Below are positions 11,562 through 22,413 of a DNA stretch of 64,000 nucleotides, one piece after another (within the stretch, counting starts at the first letter, position 1; each line of letters opens with the position of its first letter). The notes beneath the pieces were generated by a model, which was not told the origin of the DNA, searched no databases, and saw nothing but the letters and a program-made list of their open reading frames with translations. The stretch comes from an uncultured bacterium (GTDB lineage Bacteria; Bacillota; Clostridia; Lachnospirales; Lachnospiraceae). The position numbers were made by a program, and so were the translations under genes. Where the stretch lies: contig CAMTMP010000007.1 in the NCBI GenBank assembly GCA_947073545.1, positions 1-64,000 of the forward strand, in the 5' to 3' direction.

Positions 11562-13088
11562 TTACGCGTACTTCGCAGCCAGTGTCATGATTTCTTCCTG
11601 TGACGTTTCCTGCGCGCTGACCTCTCCCGATAAACGTCCGCCGGACATTACCAGAATACGGTCACACACACCTAACAGCTCCGGCATCTCCGAAGAGACC
11701 ATTATCACGGTCTTCCCCTGTTTTGCCAAATCAAGAATCAACTGATAAATCTCATATTTAGCACCCACATCAATTCCTCTTGTAGGTTCGTCCAAAAGCA
11801 GTACCTCAGGCTCTGTCAAAAGCCATCTTGCCAGAATCACCTTCTGCTGGTTACCGCCGGACAATGACCGGATCTGTGTCTTCTGAGTGGGCGTCTTCGT
11901 TCTCATGGCCTTGATTCCCCACTCCGTCGACTCACTCAACAGCTTATCATTGAGAAGCAGTCCCTTCTTATATTTAGGCAGACTGGATATCGTTGTGTTC
12001 GCCTGTATATCGAGAATCCCGAAAATACCCGTAGCACGGCGTTCCTCTGTCAGCATGGCAAATTTATTCGCCAGCGACTCTCTGGCATTCCGGTTCATTA
12101 CCTGTTTGCCGTGCAGATAGATTTCTCCCTCTTTTCGAGTGGCAATTCCGAAAATATTTTCCAAAAGTTCCGTCCGTCCGGAGCCGTCAAGTCCGGCCAC
12201 CCCAAGCACTTCTCCCGCTTTCGCCTCAAAGGAAACATCCCTTAGCTGGGAATACTGCGCCGTCAGGTTTTTCACCTGCAAAATGGTGTCTCCCACCTTA
12301 TTATCTTTCACCGGATAACGGTTCGTCAGTTCACGTCCCACCATCAGACGGATGATTTCATTCATCGTCAGCTCCTTGGCCGGGCGTGTCGCTACCCACT
12401 GACCGTCACGCATGATCGTTACGTCATCGGATATCCGCAGAATTTCTTCCATCTTATGTGAAATATAGATAATTCCGCATCCACGATCCCGAAGCATATT
12501 GATAATGCGGAACAGATGCTCTACTTCTTCCTCTGTCAGGGAAGACGTAGGCTCATCAAATACAATGACTTTGGAATGGAAAGATACTGCCTTGGCAATC
12601 TCCACCATCTGCCGCTGCGATACGGGCATCCTGCTCATGACCGTTTTTGGGTCCACATTGACTTCCAGTTCCTCAAACACTTCCTTTGTGGCATCATACA
12701 TCTTCTTCTCACTCGTCAGCGGACACCACTTCGAAATTTTGGGAAACCGCCCAAGCCACATATTGTCCATCACGTTGCGTTTCAACGCCTGATTCAGCTC
12801 CTGATGCACCATAGCAACGCCATTTTCCAAAGCCTCTTTGGACGTTTTGAAATTAATTTCCTTCCCTTCCAGATAAATGTGCCCGCTGTCTTTGTTGTAT
12901 ACCCCAAACAAACACTTCATCAGCGTCGATTTCCCGGCTCCGTTTTCTCCCATCAGCGCATGAACTGTCCCTGCCCTCACGGTTAAAGATACGTTGTCAA
13001 GCGCTTTTACGCCCGGAAAATCTTTGCAGATACCTTCCATCTTCAGGAGCACATTTTTGCTGTCAGACGACGTTATCTGTTTCTCCAA
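11562..13088 (-). CDS. mglA: Galactose/methyl-galactoside ABC transporter, ATP-binding protein
   Basis: A 508-residue protein with two tandem ABC domains, as in all CUT2 ATPases. The first (about 15-250) has Walker [10 protein letters not shown] and Walker [12 protein letters not shown]; the second (about 265-500) has a degenerate Walker [10 protein letters not shown], signature LSGGNQQK and Walker [14 protein letters not shown]. The degenerate second site is normal for the family. The only plausible start is TTG (13086-13088), preceded by GGGGGTGAG; the next Met is at residue 17. It powers uptake of the sugar delivered by MglB. Confidence 0.93.
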   Translation of the reverse strand: MEKQITSSDSKNVLLKMEGICKDFPGVKALDNVSLTVRAGTVHALMGENGAGKSTLMKCLFGVYNKDSGHIYLEGKEINFKTSKEALENGVAMVHQELNQALKRNVMDNMWLGRFPKISKWCPLTSEKKMYDATKEVFEELEVNVDPKTVMSRMPVSQRQMVEIAKAVSFHSKVIVFDEPTSSLTEEEVEHLFRIINMLRDRGCGIIYISHKMEEILRISDDVTIMRDGQWVATRPAKELTMNEIIRLMVGRELTNRYPVKDNKVGDTILQVKNLTAQYSQLRDVSFEAKAGEVLGVAGLDGSGRTELLENIFGIATRKEGEIYLHGKQVMNRNARESLANKFAMLTEERRATGIFGILDIQANTTISSLPKYKKGLLLNDKLLSESTEWGIKAMRTKTPTQKTQIRSLSGGNQQKVILARWLLTEPEVLLLDEPTRGIDVGAKYEIYQLILDLAKQGKTVIMVSSEMPELLGVCDRILVMSGGRLSGEVSAQETSQEEIMTLAAKYA

Positions 13089-13125
13089 ATCATCTCACCC
13101 CCATTTTAAAGTTGTTTTATGTGAT

Positions 13126-13155
13126 AAAAGAGTCCGGCAAGCCGGACTCTTTTTC
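13126..13155 (-). terminator. Intercistronic hairpin between mglB and mglA
   Basis: AGAGTCCGGC and GCCGGACTCT form a perfect ten-base-pair stem with a two-base loop, followed on the minus strand by TTTTATC. It probably stops part of the transcripts, or protects the 3' end of the mglB message, giving more binding protein than membrane components. Confidence 0.75.
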
Positions 13156-13213
13156 AGTGGACACATACTGCGCACGTCCACAAAATTTTTGACTTTTTGG
13201 AAGATTCTATCCC

Positions 13214-14401
13214 TTATTCACCTGTGTATGTTGCGTAAGGAATATTTACACGCCATGTTCCAACAACGTTTGCGGAATCCACTTCTGCGAACTTGTCTGC
13301 ACCGCCCATAAAGTTCTGGGAAATCTGAGAGATGGTATTAGCCATACCTTCTGCATCCTGCTTGATCGTACCGATCATGGTTCCCTTGTTGATTGCGTCT
13401 TTCGCTGCGTCTGTAGCATCTACGCCGAATACAGGAATAACCGTAGCGCTGCCGTCTTCCTTGTTGTAGCCGGCATTCTGTAATGCCGTGATCGCGCCGA
13501 TTGCCATTTCATCATTGTTTGCGATAACAAGCTCGATCATGTTGTTGTTTGCTTCGCTGTACTGAGACAGGGCTGTCTGCAGATAATCAGTAGCCGCTGC
13601 TGCGGACCATGCGCCACCCTGGTCTACCAGATACTTGTTGCTGTTGTTGCTGTCATAGAAGGAAAGTGCCTCTTTGCCTGCATCTGCCAAAACCTTATTC
13701 GCATCTTCTACACCGTACTGAGTACGTGCGTCAGCTTCCGCATTACCTTCCTGACCCTTGAACATAACGTAGGAAATCACACCGTCGCCATTCAAATCAA
13801 CTGCATCATAATTGTCAACCAAATACTGACCGATCAGTTCACCCTGCATATGGCCAGCCATCTCGTAATCGGTACCTACGAATACAGCCTTGTCATATGC
13901 GGTTACCACTTCCTCGCTTACGGAGCGGTTAAAGAATACAACCGGAATGCCTGCTGTGGTTGCCTTCTCGATGATGTTCTTGGTCGTATCGTCAGAACCC
14001 GTATCTACCTGGTTTACTACCAGAAGGGATGTACCCTGAGCGATTGCAGTGTCAATCTGCTCTGTCTGGGTCGTCTGGCTGTTGTTGCTGTCGTAGTCCT
14101 GATATGCAACGCCTGCACTGTCAAAAGCTGCGTCAAGCGCGGAACGTACACTGGAGATATAAGTATCACCGTATGTGTAGTAGAATACGGAAACGGTGCC
14201 GTCCACTGCCGCTGCAGGCGCTTCCTCTGCCGCGGGTGCCTCCTCCTCTGCAGGTGCTTCCTCCTCTGCAGGTGCCTCCTCAGCCGCGGGCGCTTCCTCT
14301 GCCGCGGGTGCTGTCGTCGCCGTCTCTCCTGCGCCGCCACAAGCCGCCAGGCTGGCTGCTGTCATTGTAGCAACCATCAATACCGCAATTTTTCTCTTCA
14401 T
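13214..14401 (-). CDS. mglB: Galactose/glucose-binding lipoprotein of the mgl importer
   Basis: A 395-residue periplasmic-binding-protein-like lipoprotein. The signal peptide ends in the lipobox SLAAC with Cys21. A low-complexity linker of Glu, Ala and Pro (about 33-64) holds the sugar-binding domain off the membrane. The Peripla_BP_4 domain (about 68-390) contains SVFYYTYGDTY, VFFNRSVSEE and the calcium-loop-like DLNGDGVISYV. Similar proteins bind galactose, methyl-galactoside or glucose. AGGGAGG precedes the ATG. First gene of mglBAC, divergent from the response regulator gene. The precise sugar is not certain. Confidence 0.92.
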   Translation of the reverse strand: MKRKIAVLMVATMTAASLAACGGAGETATTAPAAEEAPAAEEAPAEEEAPAEEEAPAAEEAPAAAVDGTVSVFYYTYGDTYISSVRSALDAAFDSAGVAYQDYDSNNSQTTQTEQIDTAIAQGTSLLVVNQVDTGSDDTTKNIIEKATTAGIPVVFFNRSVSEEVVTAYDKAVFVGTDYEMAGHMQGELIGQYLVDNYDAVDLNGDGVISYVMFKGQEGNAEADARTQYGVEDANKVLADAGKEALSFYDSNNSNKYLVDQGGAWSAAAATDYLQTALSQYSEANNNMIELVIANNDEMAIGAITALQNAGYNKEDGSATVIPVFGVDATDAAKDAINKGTMIGTIKQDAEGMANTISQISQNFMGGADKFAEVDSANVVGTWRVNIPYATYTGE

Positions 14402-14488
14402 TCTTTTTCCTCCCTGTTTCGCTCAGTTCGAGCATTTTTAATCGGCAGTAATATTCTGTGTAACATTTCATTACTACCGTCTTAGGCT

Positions 14489-14517
14489 ATTATAATAAAG
14501 TTTACAAACATTTTCAA
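14489..14517 (-). promoter_or_regulatory. mglBAC promoter
   Basis: TTGAAA (complement of 14512-14517), a 17-base spacer and TATAAT (complement of 14489-14494). The leader to mglB is about 80 bases. I see no obvious cre site. Confidence 0.75.
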
Positions 14518-14595
14518 CATTTTTTTAAATTTTAAGAATATTTTGCACAATTTTGTAGCAGGGAAAATTTTTCAGACAATTTTTTCTCCTTTTTA

Positions 14596-14604
14596 TGTTA
14601 TACT
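14596..14604 (+). promoter_or_regulatory. Extended -10 promoter of the response regulator gene
   Basis: TGTTATACT fits an extended -10 element 63 bases before the ATG. No good -35 is seen at the proper distance, which is common for extended -10 promoters. Confidence 0.5.
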
Positions 14605-14667
14605 GATCTGTAAACCAAAATTTGCAGCTGTATAAAATTTGTAGACTGTGCGAAGGTGAGGTCTGAT

Positions 14668-15351
14668 ATGTATACCATTCTTCTGGTCGATGATGATCCG
14701 ACAATTGTGAACGATAACAAGACGTATTTTGACTCAAAAGGATATGATGTGGTCTGCGCGTATACCGCAGAAAACGCGGAAAAGATCATTTTATCCAATG
14801 CGCTGGACTGCGTGATTTTGGACGTCGATCTACCCGACATGAGCGGCTTCGCGCTATGCGAAAAAATACGCGCAAAGACAGGCCTTCCCATTGTTTTTCT
14901 CTCCGGCTATACCGAGGAGGAAAACCGGGTCCGCGGACTGTCCATCGGCGGGGACGACTATGTGTGTAAGCCTTACAGTTTAAAAGAGCTGGAGCTGCGA
15001 GTACAGGCGCGCATCCGCTCCGGAAGAGCCGCCGAGCCGCCCAAAACGCTCACTTACGGCCCGCTCTCCATCTGCCCTTCCTCCTGCAGCGCCATTTATG
15101 AAACACATTCCGTAGATTTTTCTTCTTACGAATTTGATGTGTTGTATTTCCTTGCCAGACATCCTAACCAAATCTTTACGCCGGAACAAATTTACGATTC
15201 GGTATGGAAAGCCCCGATCAACAAGGGCCAAAAATCCCTGCAGGTTATTATGGGGCGCATCCGCAGAAAGCTCTATGCAATCTGCCCCGATCATGACTAT
15301 ATCCAGACCAAACGCTACAAAGGTTATCTGTTTGTCCCGGATCGGAAATAA
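14668..15351 (+). CDS. OmpR/PhoB-family response regulator
   Basis: A 227-residue two-component regulator. The receiver domain (1-115) has the acidic pocket VDDDP, phospho-acceptor Asp52 in VILDVDLPDMSG and the conserved Lys in CKPYSLKEL. The C-terminal winged helix (about 130-225) includes FSSYEFDVLYFLARHPNQIFTPEQIYDSVW. The ATG at 14668 is preferred over the in-frame GTG at 14656 because GGTGAGG lies six bases upstream. Its natural partner is the histidine kinase at 17499-19517, separated by one opposite-strand surface-protein gene. The last 28 bases overlap the end of that gene. Confidence 0.92.
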   Translation: MYTILLVDDDPTIVNDNKTYFDSKGYDVVCAYTAENAEKIILSNALDCVILDVDLPDMSGFALCEKIRAKTGLPIVFLSGYTEEENRVRGLSIGGDDYVCKPYSLKELELRVQARIRSGRAAEPPKTLTYGPLSICPSSCSAIYETHSVDFSSYEFDVLYFLARHPNQIFTPEQIYDSVWKAPINKGQKSLQVIMGRIRRKLYAICPDHDYIQTKRYKGYLFVPDRK

Positions 15352-17444
15352 CGGGTGCGCGCATAAAAGCCCCCCATTCCGGCAATCGCCGCCAACAGAA
15401 CAACCCCCGCCGCAATCACCATATGACCGATCCGGCGGTTATCCGCACACAAGGGCTGTGTCTGCGTGAGATCCGCGCCGTTTTCTCCGTATACGGATAT
15501 AGCCTCGACAGCCTCCACATGATCCGGAGCGTCAAAATCACTTTTGGCAGTGCTTTCCGCATCCGTCCGGCCATATAACGCAGAGGCTTCACCGGATTCC
15601 ATGGACCCGGCCTGTGACATCTGCTCTATTTTAGCGTTCTCCGCTTTCGTGCCGGACAGCCGGTCCACCTTAATATTTGAATGTTCCGCGCCGGACTGCC
15701 GTCTTGCATCCCCGTCTGTCTGCGCCCCATGTAACGCCTGTCCTGCGTTATCGTCTGCCTCGCCTGCCTCAGAGGGCGTCGCATTTTCCATCCGGCCCGC
15801 GGCTGCCTCCTCCGAATCGGCCTTGTCCGAATCCTCATCGCGGTCCGGCCTTTCCCCTTCCGAAGGTGTACCGTCGATCTCCTCCCGCGGCTCATCCGGC
15901 GGATTTGTGATGGAAGTGCCGCCGCCCCGGCTGCCCCCTATATCTTCCTCCTCGTCCAAGTTGTCCGCCGCATAGCACAACATATTTGAAAAATATTCGG
16001 CTCCGTTATTTTCACACCGTAAGCGGATATATATATAAGGATAAGCGGCCCTGTCGGGCTGCACATCGTCAGCAACGATAACAAAGTCTGCGTATGATGT
16101 ATCATCCACCATCTTTTCATCGGATACCAGCCAGTTTTCCGCGTCGAAGGAATACTCCGATTTCAAGATATACGGGGATTCCCCTTCCGGCTTCGAATAA
16201 AAGCCCTTGAAGATATAACTGTTTTTGTACATCGACGCACGCACTTCCTTAAAGGTCATCGGATAGTCGTTATAGACAACCGTGCACCGCACCGGCTCCA
16301 CAGATACCGCCTTTCGAAAGAAGCCTTGCGCCTGAAAGCGCAGTCTCTCTTCCTGCTGCCTCTTTGTGCCTTCCAAATTCCACGCCAAAGGAACCGAATC
16401 TTCGGAGCTTACCTCTCCCTGCCGGTTGACTCTGCAGCGAAGAGATTCCGGCAGAACATCATCAACCGTCTGTCCCTTCTCCACGACAACGCAGACGGGA
16501 TCCGGGTCTATCACGAAAGGCGTCTTCGCATAATGGATGCTCCCCGTGGTCTGACAGCCGGAAACAACCAGCCCGGCTCCCTCCTCCTGCCACAGCGCGC
16601 CCGTTTCGCTCTCCACCGCAATACCCTGCATGGAAAGAAGCCCTTTTTCCTTCACATGGAAGATGCCTTTTCCATCCGGACGTCCCGAAAAGGCAAGCCT
16701 GTTATCGCTCGAAAGTCCAACCGTCCCTGTCACAGTGATGGTATAGCGTTCCGTATCAACCGTGATGGCAGGCATATGCGGCGCATTGGGATAAAAATCG
16801 TACGCCTCTTCCAGAACGATGTGGTCAGCCAGTTTAACCGTACCCCCGGTGTTCTTGTGCGATTCCAGCCAGTCTGTCAGTTCTCGTCCGGTGGACACGC
16901 TTTCTTCCGGTTCCTTCTTGTCAGCGCACTCCGAAGTCTGCACCACTGGTTCGGCCGTGAACCCGCCGGGTTCTTCCGGTTTCGGTTCGACAGATGCCTC
17001 ATCGCCTTCTTCCGGCTCCGCATCGGCAGATGCCTCTCCGCCTTCTTCCGGCTCCGCATCGGCAGATACCTCTCCGCCTTCTTCCGGCTCCGCATCGGCA
17101 GATACCTCTCCGTCCTCTTCCGGCTCCGCATCGGCAGATACCTCTCCGTCCTCTTCCGGCTCCGCATCGGCAGATACCTCTCCGCCCTCTTCCGGTTCCG
17201 CATCGGCAGATGCCTCTCCGCCTTCTTCCGGTTCCGCATCGGCAGATGCCTCTCCGCCTTCTCCCGATTCCCGATCTACGGCAGATTCATCGCTCTGCTC
17301 CGCCGCCGAATCGGATATTTCTTCCACATTTTGCGGCGCGGCCATTGCGACAATGAAATCGGCTCTGTATAATAGACTCACAATTACAAAGCCGAGTATA
17401 AACAGGAAAGTATACCTACTCTTCATCATTTTCTCCATCGTCAT
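15324..17444 (-). CDS. Repeat-containing surface-anchored protein, function unknown
   Basis: A 706-residue type I membrane protein: N-terminal signal or anchor helix (about 9-33), a Glu/Pro-rich repeat region (about 60-160) with seven 12-residue SADAEPEEGGE-type units plus one degenerate unit, an ectodomain (about 180-500), a Ser/Asp/Glu/Arg-rich low-complexity stalk (about 505-660) and a C-terminal transmembrane helix followed by a short basic tail. There is no LPXTG sorting motif. The ectodomain opens with TDWLESHKNTGGTVKLADH, which looks like a parallel beta-helix surface domain, but I cannot assign a family. It lies inside a two-component locus and starts 55 bases from the divergent kinase gene, so it may be its target or sensory partner (inference). 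Confidence 0.75.
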   Translation of the reverse strand: MTMEKMMKSRYTFLFILGFVIVSLLYRADFIVAMAAPQNVEEISDSAAEQSDESAVDRESGEGGEASADAEPEEGGEASADAEPEEGGEVSADAEPEEDGEVSADAEPEEDGEVSADAEPEEGGEVSADAEPEEGGEASADAEPEEGDEASVEPKPEEPGGFTAEPVVQTSECADKKEPEESVSTGRELTDWLESHKNTGGTVKLADHIVLEEAYDFYPNAPHMPAITVDTERYTITVTGTVGLSSDNRLAFSGRPDGKGIFHVKEKGLLSMQGIAVESETGALWQEEGAGLVVSGCQTTGSIHYAKTPFVIDPDPVCVVVEKGQTVDDVLPESLRCRVNRQGEVSSEDSVPLAWNLEGTKRQQEERLRFQAQGFFRKAVSVEPVRCTVVYNDYPMTFKEVRASMYKNSYIFKGFYSKPEGESPYILKSEYSFDAENWLVSDEKMVDDTSYADFVIVADDVQPDRAAYPYIYIRLRCENNGAEYFSNMLCYAADNLDEEEDIGGSRGGGTSITNPPDEPREEIDGTPSEGERPDRDEDSDKADSEEAAAGRMENATPSEAGEADDNAGQALHGAQTDGDARRQSGAEHSNIKVDRLSGTKAENAKIEQMSQAGSMESGEASALYGRTDAESTAKSDFDAPDHVEAVEAISVYGENGADLTQTQPLCADNRRIGHMVIAAGVVLLAAIAGMGGFYARTRYFRSGTNR
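17002..17253. repeat. Seven 36-base tandem repeats inside the surface-protein gene
   Basis: Units begin near 17002, 17038, 17074, 17110, 17146, 17182 and 17218 and differ by only a few bases (gat/gac, cct/ctc, ggc/ggt). Each encodes 12 residues of type ASADAEPEEGGE. The 36-base unit keeps the reading frame, so copy-number changes would alter length without a frameshift. Confidence 0.9.
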
Positions 17445-17474
17445 TGAAACTTTTACTTTTCACTCTTCTATAAT
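17444..17474 (+). promoter_or_regulatory. Possible promoter of the histidine kinase gene
   Basis: TTGAAA (17444-17449) and TATAAT (17469-17474) with a 19-base spacer lie in the 54-base gap before the kinase. The spacer is longer than ideal. Confidence 0.45.
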
Positions 17475-17498
17475 ATTGGAAGGAATATATTTTATATT

Positions 17499-19517
17499 AT
17501 GAAACAACATATTTTTACAAAATCCGCATGGCAGACCATTCTTGTAATCGCAGGCGCCGTAATAGTAAGCCTGACCGGATTGTCTGCCGTCACACAGTAT
17601 GATAATAAATATATAGCAAAGGCTCTCCCTGCACAAGGCCAAATTTACATGATTCCAGAAAAAGGATACTGCGCCCTCGTGGATGGATGGGCGTTTTATC
17701 CGGACGCCTTGCTTTCTCCGGCGGACTTTTCACCCGGCACGCGTAATTATTACAACACATGGGCCGGCGAATATCCAAACCTCGCCATGTTCCATGAAGA
17801 CAAAAACCCTTACGGAACCTCGACATGGCGTATGCGCCTGCAGGGAAGCGGAAGCGTCCTTCTCTATCTGCCGGAGCCGCTGTGCGCCGCCAGAGTCTTT
17901 GTGAACGGAATTTGTCTCGGTGAAACCGGCGATGTGTCCCCCGACAGTTATTCTCCCCTGATCAAAGACAATACTTATGCGTTTTTTCTTGACAGGGAGG
18001 CGGAACTGATTATCCAGACTGCCAACTATTCCCACTATTACGGCGGCATCTGGTACGCGCCCGTGATCGGGGATGCGGACAGTGTCAGCCGCCTCGTCGC
18101 CGCCCGGATGCTCCTCTATGGACTGCTGTTTTTCTCGTCGCTCACGCTCTCCCTGTTCTGCATCGTACTCTGGGAGCGAAGAGAAGGCGGCGACAGAACG
18201 TCTACATTCTATTTTGGCTTGTTAAGTCTGTCCTTTGCACTGCGGATCTGCTATCCGTTCCTAAGACTTGTCGGCGTGCCTTTCGTGCGCTCTCTCTATG
18301 CGGTGGAGGACACAGCCGCTATATCCGGCATTTACTTTTCCATGCAGATTGCTCTTCTGCTGCTTATGCCAAAACCGGGTGTCGGCACAGTTTCCCGGCG
18401 CCTGAAAAAAGGGCTTCGTGCGCTCGCTTTGGGAGCCTGTGTCGTTGTCGTCGCCGCTCCTGTGCTGGTATTTCCTGTAGTTCCCGGACTTGTGCAATGG
18501 TACGGGCCGCTCATTTCATGGTACAAAGCTATTATGGCGCTCTTTCTGATCAGCCTGTCGGTCTATGGCGGCCTTATGGGACTGCAATATTTTAAGATCG
18601 TGCTCGCCGCCGCTGCCGCAAACGGCGTCTGCCTGATTTACAGTGTCCTCTCCATCGGATACTATGAACCGTTTATCGGCGCGTATCCCGAAGAGTACGG
18701 TTCCTTTTGTATGGTAATCGCCTTCGCCTTTCTGATGGTACAGCGAAGCCGGGAAATGACCGCAGAAAACAGGCGGCTGAATCTGTGTCTGCAGGAAGAA
18801 GTGGCGGACAAAACGGAACATCTGCGCAGACTTCTCATGGAGAGGAGCCAGTTGATCTCAGAGCTTGGACATGATATGAAATCGCCTCTGACCTCCCTCT
18901 CAAACATGGCGCAGATCATACGACAAAACGATATTATGCTGGACGAAGCCACCCACGAAAGAATGCTTCATATAGAAGAGCAGTGCAATATTTTATCCGA
19001 CCGCCTGAAATCCATTCAGGAGATTGCCTCCCGGACAAGCTCCCCCGCCAAGATGGAACTTTTGCTGCTCAATACCTTCCTCGCAGATTTCTGTCACAGC
19101 TGCCGTCCGATTATAGAGCTTTACGGGCCGAATGTTTTTGCGGACATTACGCCCCGCCCCTGCTATATCATGGCAAACCGCGAACAGCTCTTTCGTGCGC
19201 TGGAAAATCTTATATACAATGCCGCCGACTTCACGCCGCCGGAGGGCAGAATCACCCTCTCCCTTACGGCAGATGAAAGTACTGCCTACATCGCCGTTTC
19301 AGACACGGGCTGCGGCATCCCGGAAGAAGAGCTGCCTAACATCTTCCACCGCTCCTACACCACCCGCAGCGACAGGGGCGGTCAAGGGCTGGGGCTCGCC
19401 ATCGCCCGCACGATTGTTTTGGAACATGCCGGGCGGATAGAGGCGGCATCCAAAGAAGGGGCGGGAACTACCTTTACAATCTGTATTCCGATGGCGTCAT
19501 CCCGCAAACTTTCTTAA
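17499..19517 (+). CDS. Sensor histidine kinase with 7TM-DISM-like sensor
   Basis: A 672-residue membrane kinase. After one N-terminal helix (about 13-33) comes an extracellular jelly-roll-like domain (about 45-190), then about seven membrane spans (about 200-415). This is the layout of 7TMR-DISM receptors, which bind carbohydrate or similar ligands. The kinase core has the H box SELGHDMKSPLTSL with His458, N box ENLIYNAADF, G1 DTGCGIP and G2 GGQGLGLAIA. It very probably phosphorylates the regulator at 14668-15351. AAGGA lies about 14 bases before the ATG, a slightly long spacing. Its last 44 bases overlap the convergent araC-type gene. Confidence 0.9.
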   Translation: MKQHIFTKSAWQTILVIAGAVIVSLTGLSAVTQYDNKYIAKALPAQGQIYMIPEKGYCALVDGWAFYPDALLSPADFSPGTRNYYNTWAGEYPNLAMFHEDKNPYGTSTWRMRLQGSGSVLLYLPEPLCAARVFVNGICLGETGDVSPDSYSPLIKDNTYAFFLDREAELIIQTANYSHYYGGIWYAPVIGDADSVSRLVAARMLLYGLLFFSSLTLSLFCIVLWERREGGDRTSTFYFGLLSLSFALRICYPFLRLVGVPFVRSLYAVEDTAAISGIYFSMQIALLLLMPKPGVGTVSRRLKKGLRALALGACVVVVAAPVLVFPVVPGLVQWYGPLISWYKAIMALFLISLSVYGGLMGLQYFKIVLAAAAANGVCLIYSVLSIGYYEPFIGAYPEEYGSFCMVIAFAFLMVQRSREMTAENRRLNLCLQEEVADKTEHLRRLLMERSQLISELGHDMKSPLTSLSNMAQIIRQNDIMLDEATHERMLHIEEQCNILSDRLKSIQEIASRTSSPAKMELLLLNTFLADFCHSCRPIIELYGPNVFADITPRPCYIMANREQLFRALENLIYNAADFTPPEGRITLSLTADESTAYIAVSDTGCGIPEEELPNIFHRSYTTRSDRGGQGLGLAIARTIVLEHAGRIEAASKEGAGTTFTICIPMASSRKLS

Positions 19518-20244
19518 AATAGCGCGTAAAGTGGGGCAGGCTGTCAAAACCTGCCTGCGCGGCCGCCTGTGCCACCGGCAGTTTCTCTACCCGCAGCAGA
19601 TACTTAGAGCGCTCCATGCGGGCATCCAGCAGTTCTGATTTGGGTGAGCGGTTAAAAAACATTTTATAATAGCTGTAAAACTGGCTTGTTCCCAGATTAG
19701 TCAGCGACGCCATGCTGTCCGCGTCCCACTTCCTGTCAATATGGGTCAAAATCTCAATCCTCGCCTTCTTAAACGCCTCAAAAAGGTCCGCCTGAAAATC
19801 CCTTCCTTCCGGAATTGCGTGAAGCTGTCTGGAAAAAAGAATAAAAAGCTGATGCATCAGTTTGTCGGTCTGCTCCTGATAATAATCCTGCTTTGTCACG
19901 CTCTCCACATAGACGGATTTGAACAGGGCATTCAAGGTGTCGGGATAGGGCGGATAGACTATCTTGTTGGCGGGAAGATCGTACGCCGCAAGAAACCCGT
20001 CGTCGTCGCAGGTGAAGTGCACGAAACTGTTTTTAAATTGTCCGACTGCCTGATAAATCTGCGCTTCTCCCGGCGTATACAGCAGGAATGCCCCTTCCTC
20101 CACCATCTGTGTCCTGCCGCCAAGCTGTACTTTCATGGGCGCCATAAAATAGAGGAAGAGATAATCGCCGCTTCCATCGGGTCGGTTGATGATATCGCAG
20201 TCCGGGTTGAACCGGTTGTAATCGCAGTAACCTGTGTGAAACAT
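19474..20244 (-). CDS. AraC-family transcriptional regulator
   Basis: A 256-residue regulator with an N-terminal cupin-like sensing domain (about 1-140) and a C-terminal double helix-turn-helix (about 165-256) containing SLTNLGTSQFYSYYKMFF and QAGFDSLPHFTRYFKKVCGMTPSEYR. Such proteins usually activate sugar-use genes on binding a pentose or oligosaccharide. It is divergent from the GH51 arabinofuranosidase gene, making that gene and possibly itself the likely targets (inference from position). AAAGGAGG precedes the ATG. It overlaps the end of the kinase gene. Confidence 0.9.
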   Translation of the reverse strand: MFHTGYCDYNRFNPDCDIINRPDGSGDYLFLYFMAPMKVQLGGRTQMVEEGAFLLYTPGEAQIYQAVGQFKNSFVHFTCDDDGFLAAYDLPANKIVYPPYPDTLNALFKSVYVESVTKQDYYQEQTDKLMHQLFILFSRQLHAIPEGRDFQADLFEAFKKARIEILTHIDRKWDADSMASLTNLGTSQFYSYYKMFFNRSPKSELLDARMERSKYLLRVEKLPVAQAAAQAGFDSLPHFTRYFKKVCGMTPSEYRL

Positions 20245-20263
20245 GAGGAGCCTCCTTTTCTCT

Positions 20264-20293
20264 ATTTTAGTAGAACATCGTAAGAAAAGTCAA
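20264..20293 (-). promoter_or_regulatory. araC-type gene promoter
   Basis: TTGACT (complement of 20288-20293), an 18-base spacer and TAAAAT (complement of 20264-20269), just before the ribosome binding site. A small GTATG...CATAC inverted repeat at about 20311-20328 could be an operator. Confidence 0.65.
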
Positions 20294-20357
20294 ATATGGC
20301 GCAAGAAAAGGTATGGTTATTTTCATACTCTTTAAGTAGAATAAATTTATGCTATGA

Positions 20358-22037
<1,680 letters not shown>

Positions 22038-22304
22038 CATGCCTCCGTTCATAATATGTTCATAATTAATTTTAAAAAATTTCATTTTATAATCATGATT
22101 CAGACATTTCTGCACCGTATACTAAGACCATAAGATACAACACAGCGAGCTGATCACAAAGTTAGCTGATTAATTAAAACTTTTTCATAATAAATGCCAA
22201 GTAGGGGAGACCTTACTTGGCATCCTCCCTTTTCTGGGGCTTTTCCGCATTTGCCTTTCGTCACAGTATCGCCGCATGAGTATATGCATGTATACAATTT
22301 TTCC
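22038..22304. other. Gene-free stretch after abfA
   Basis: No reading frame with a start and ribosome binding site is seen. It holds a tandem AGCTGAT repeat near 22148-22170 and the hairpin at 22194-22223. The rest of the gap to alsT contains the promoter and attenuator annotated separately. Confidence 0.6.
22194..22232 (+). terminator. Probable abfA terminator
   Basis: ATGCCAAGTA pairs perfectly with TACTTGGCAT around a ten-base loop, followed by CCTCCCTTTT. The T run is imperfect, so efficiency is uncertain. Confidence 0.55.
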
Positions 22305-22333
22305 TTGTCATATATTTTGTTTTATGGTATACT
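22305..22333 (+). promoter_or_regulatory. alsT promoter
   Basis: TTGTCA (22305-22310), a 17-base spacer and TATACT (22328-22333) with a TG extension (TGGTATACT). The predicted leader is about 125 bases. Confidence 0.8.
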
Positions 22334-22377
22334 TGAATACCGTAAGAATCTTTATAATGTGAAAGTGTTCCATAATT

Positions 22378-22413
22378 GTCGACGTAGACATTTTGTTTGA
22401 TGTCTGCGCCTTT
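22378..22413 (+). terminator. Attenuator-like terminator in the alsT leader
   Basis: CGTAGACAT pairs with ATGTCTGCG (one G-U pair) around a short T/G loop and is followed by CCTTTTTT. It lies after the promoter and about 55 bases before the alsT start, so it should stop transcription unless an antiterminator forms. No glycine-riboswitch core was recognised. Confidence 0.7.

Noticed and set aside
17002-17253. 36-base repeats as a possible CRISPR array
   Set aside because: The units are contiguous without unique spacers and encode an in-frame 12-residue repeat of a clear protein gene.
16326-17372. Long open frames antisense to the surface-protein gene
   Set aside because: They are by-products of the repeated GC-rich codons. 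They encode Arg/Leu/Pro- or Ser-rich repeats with no domain and no ribosome binding site.
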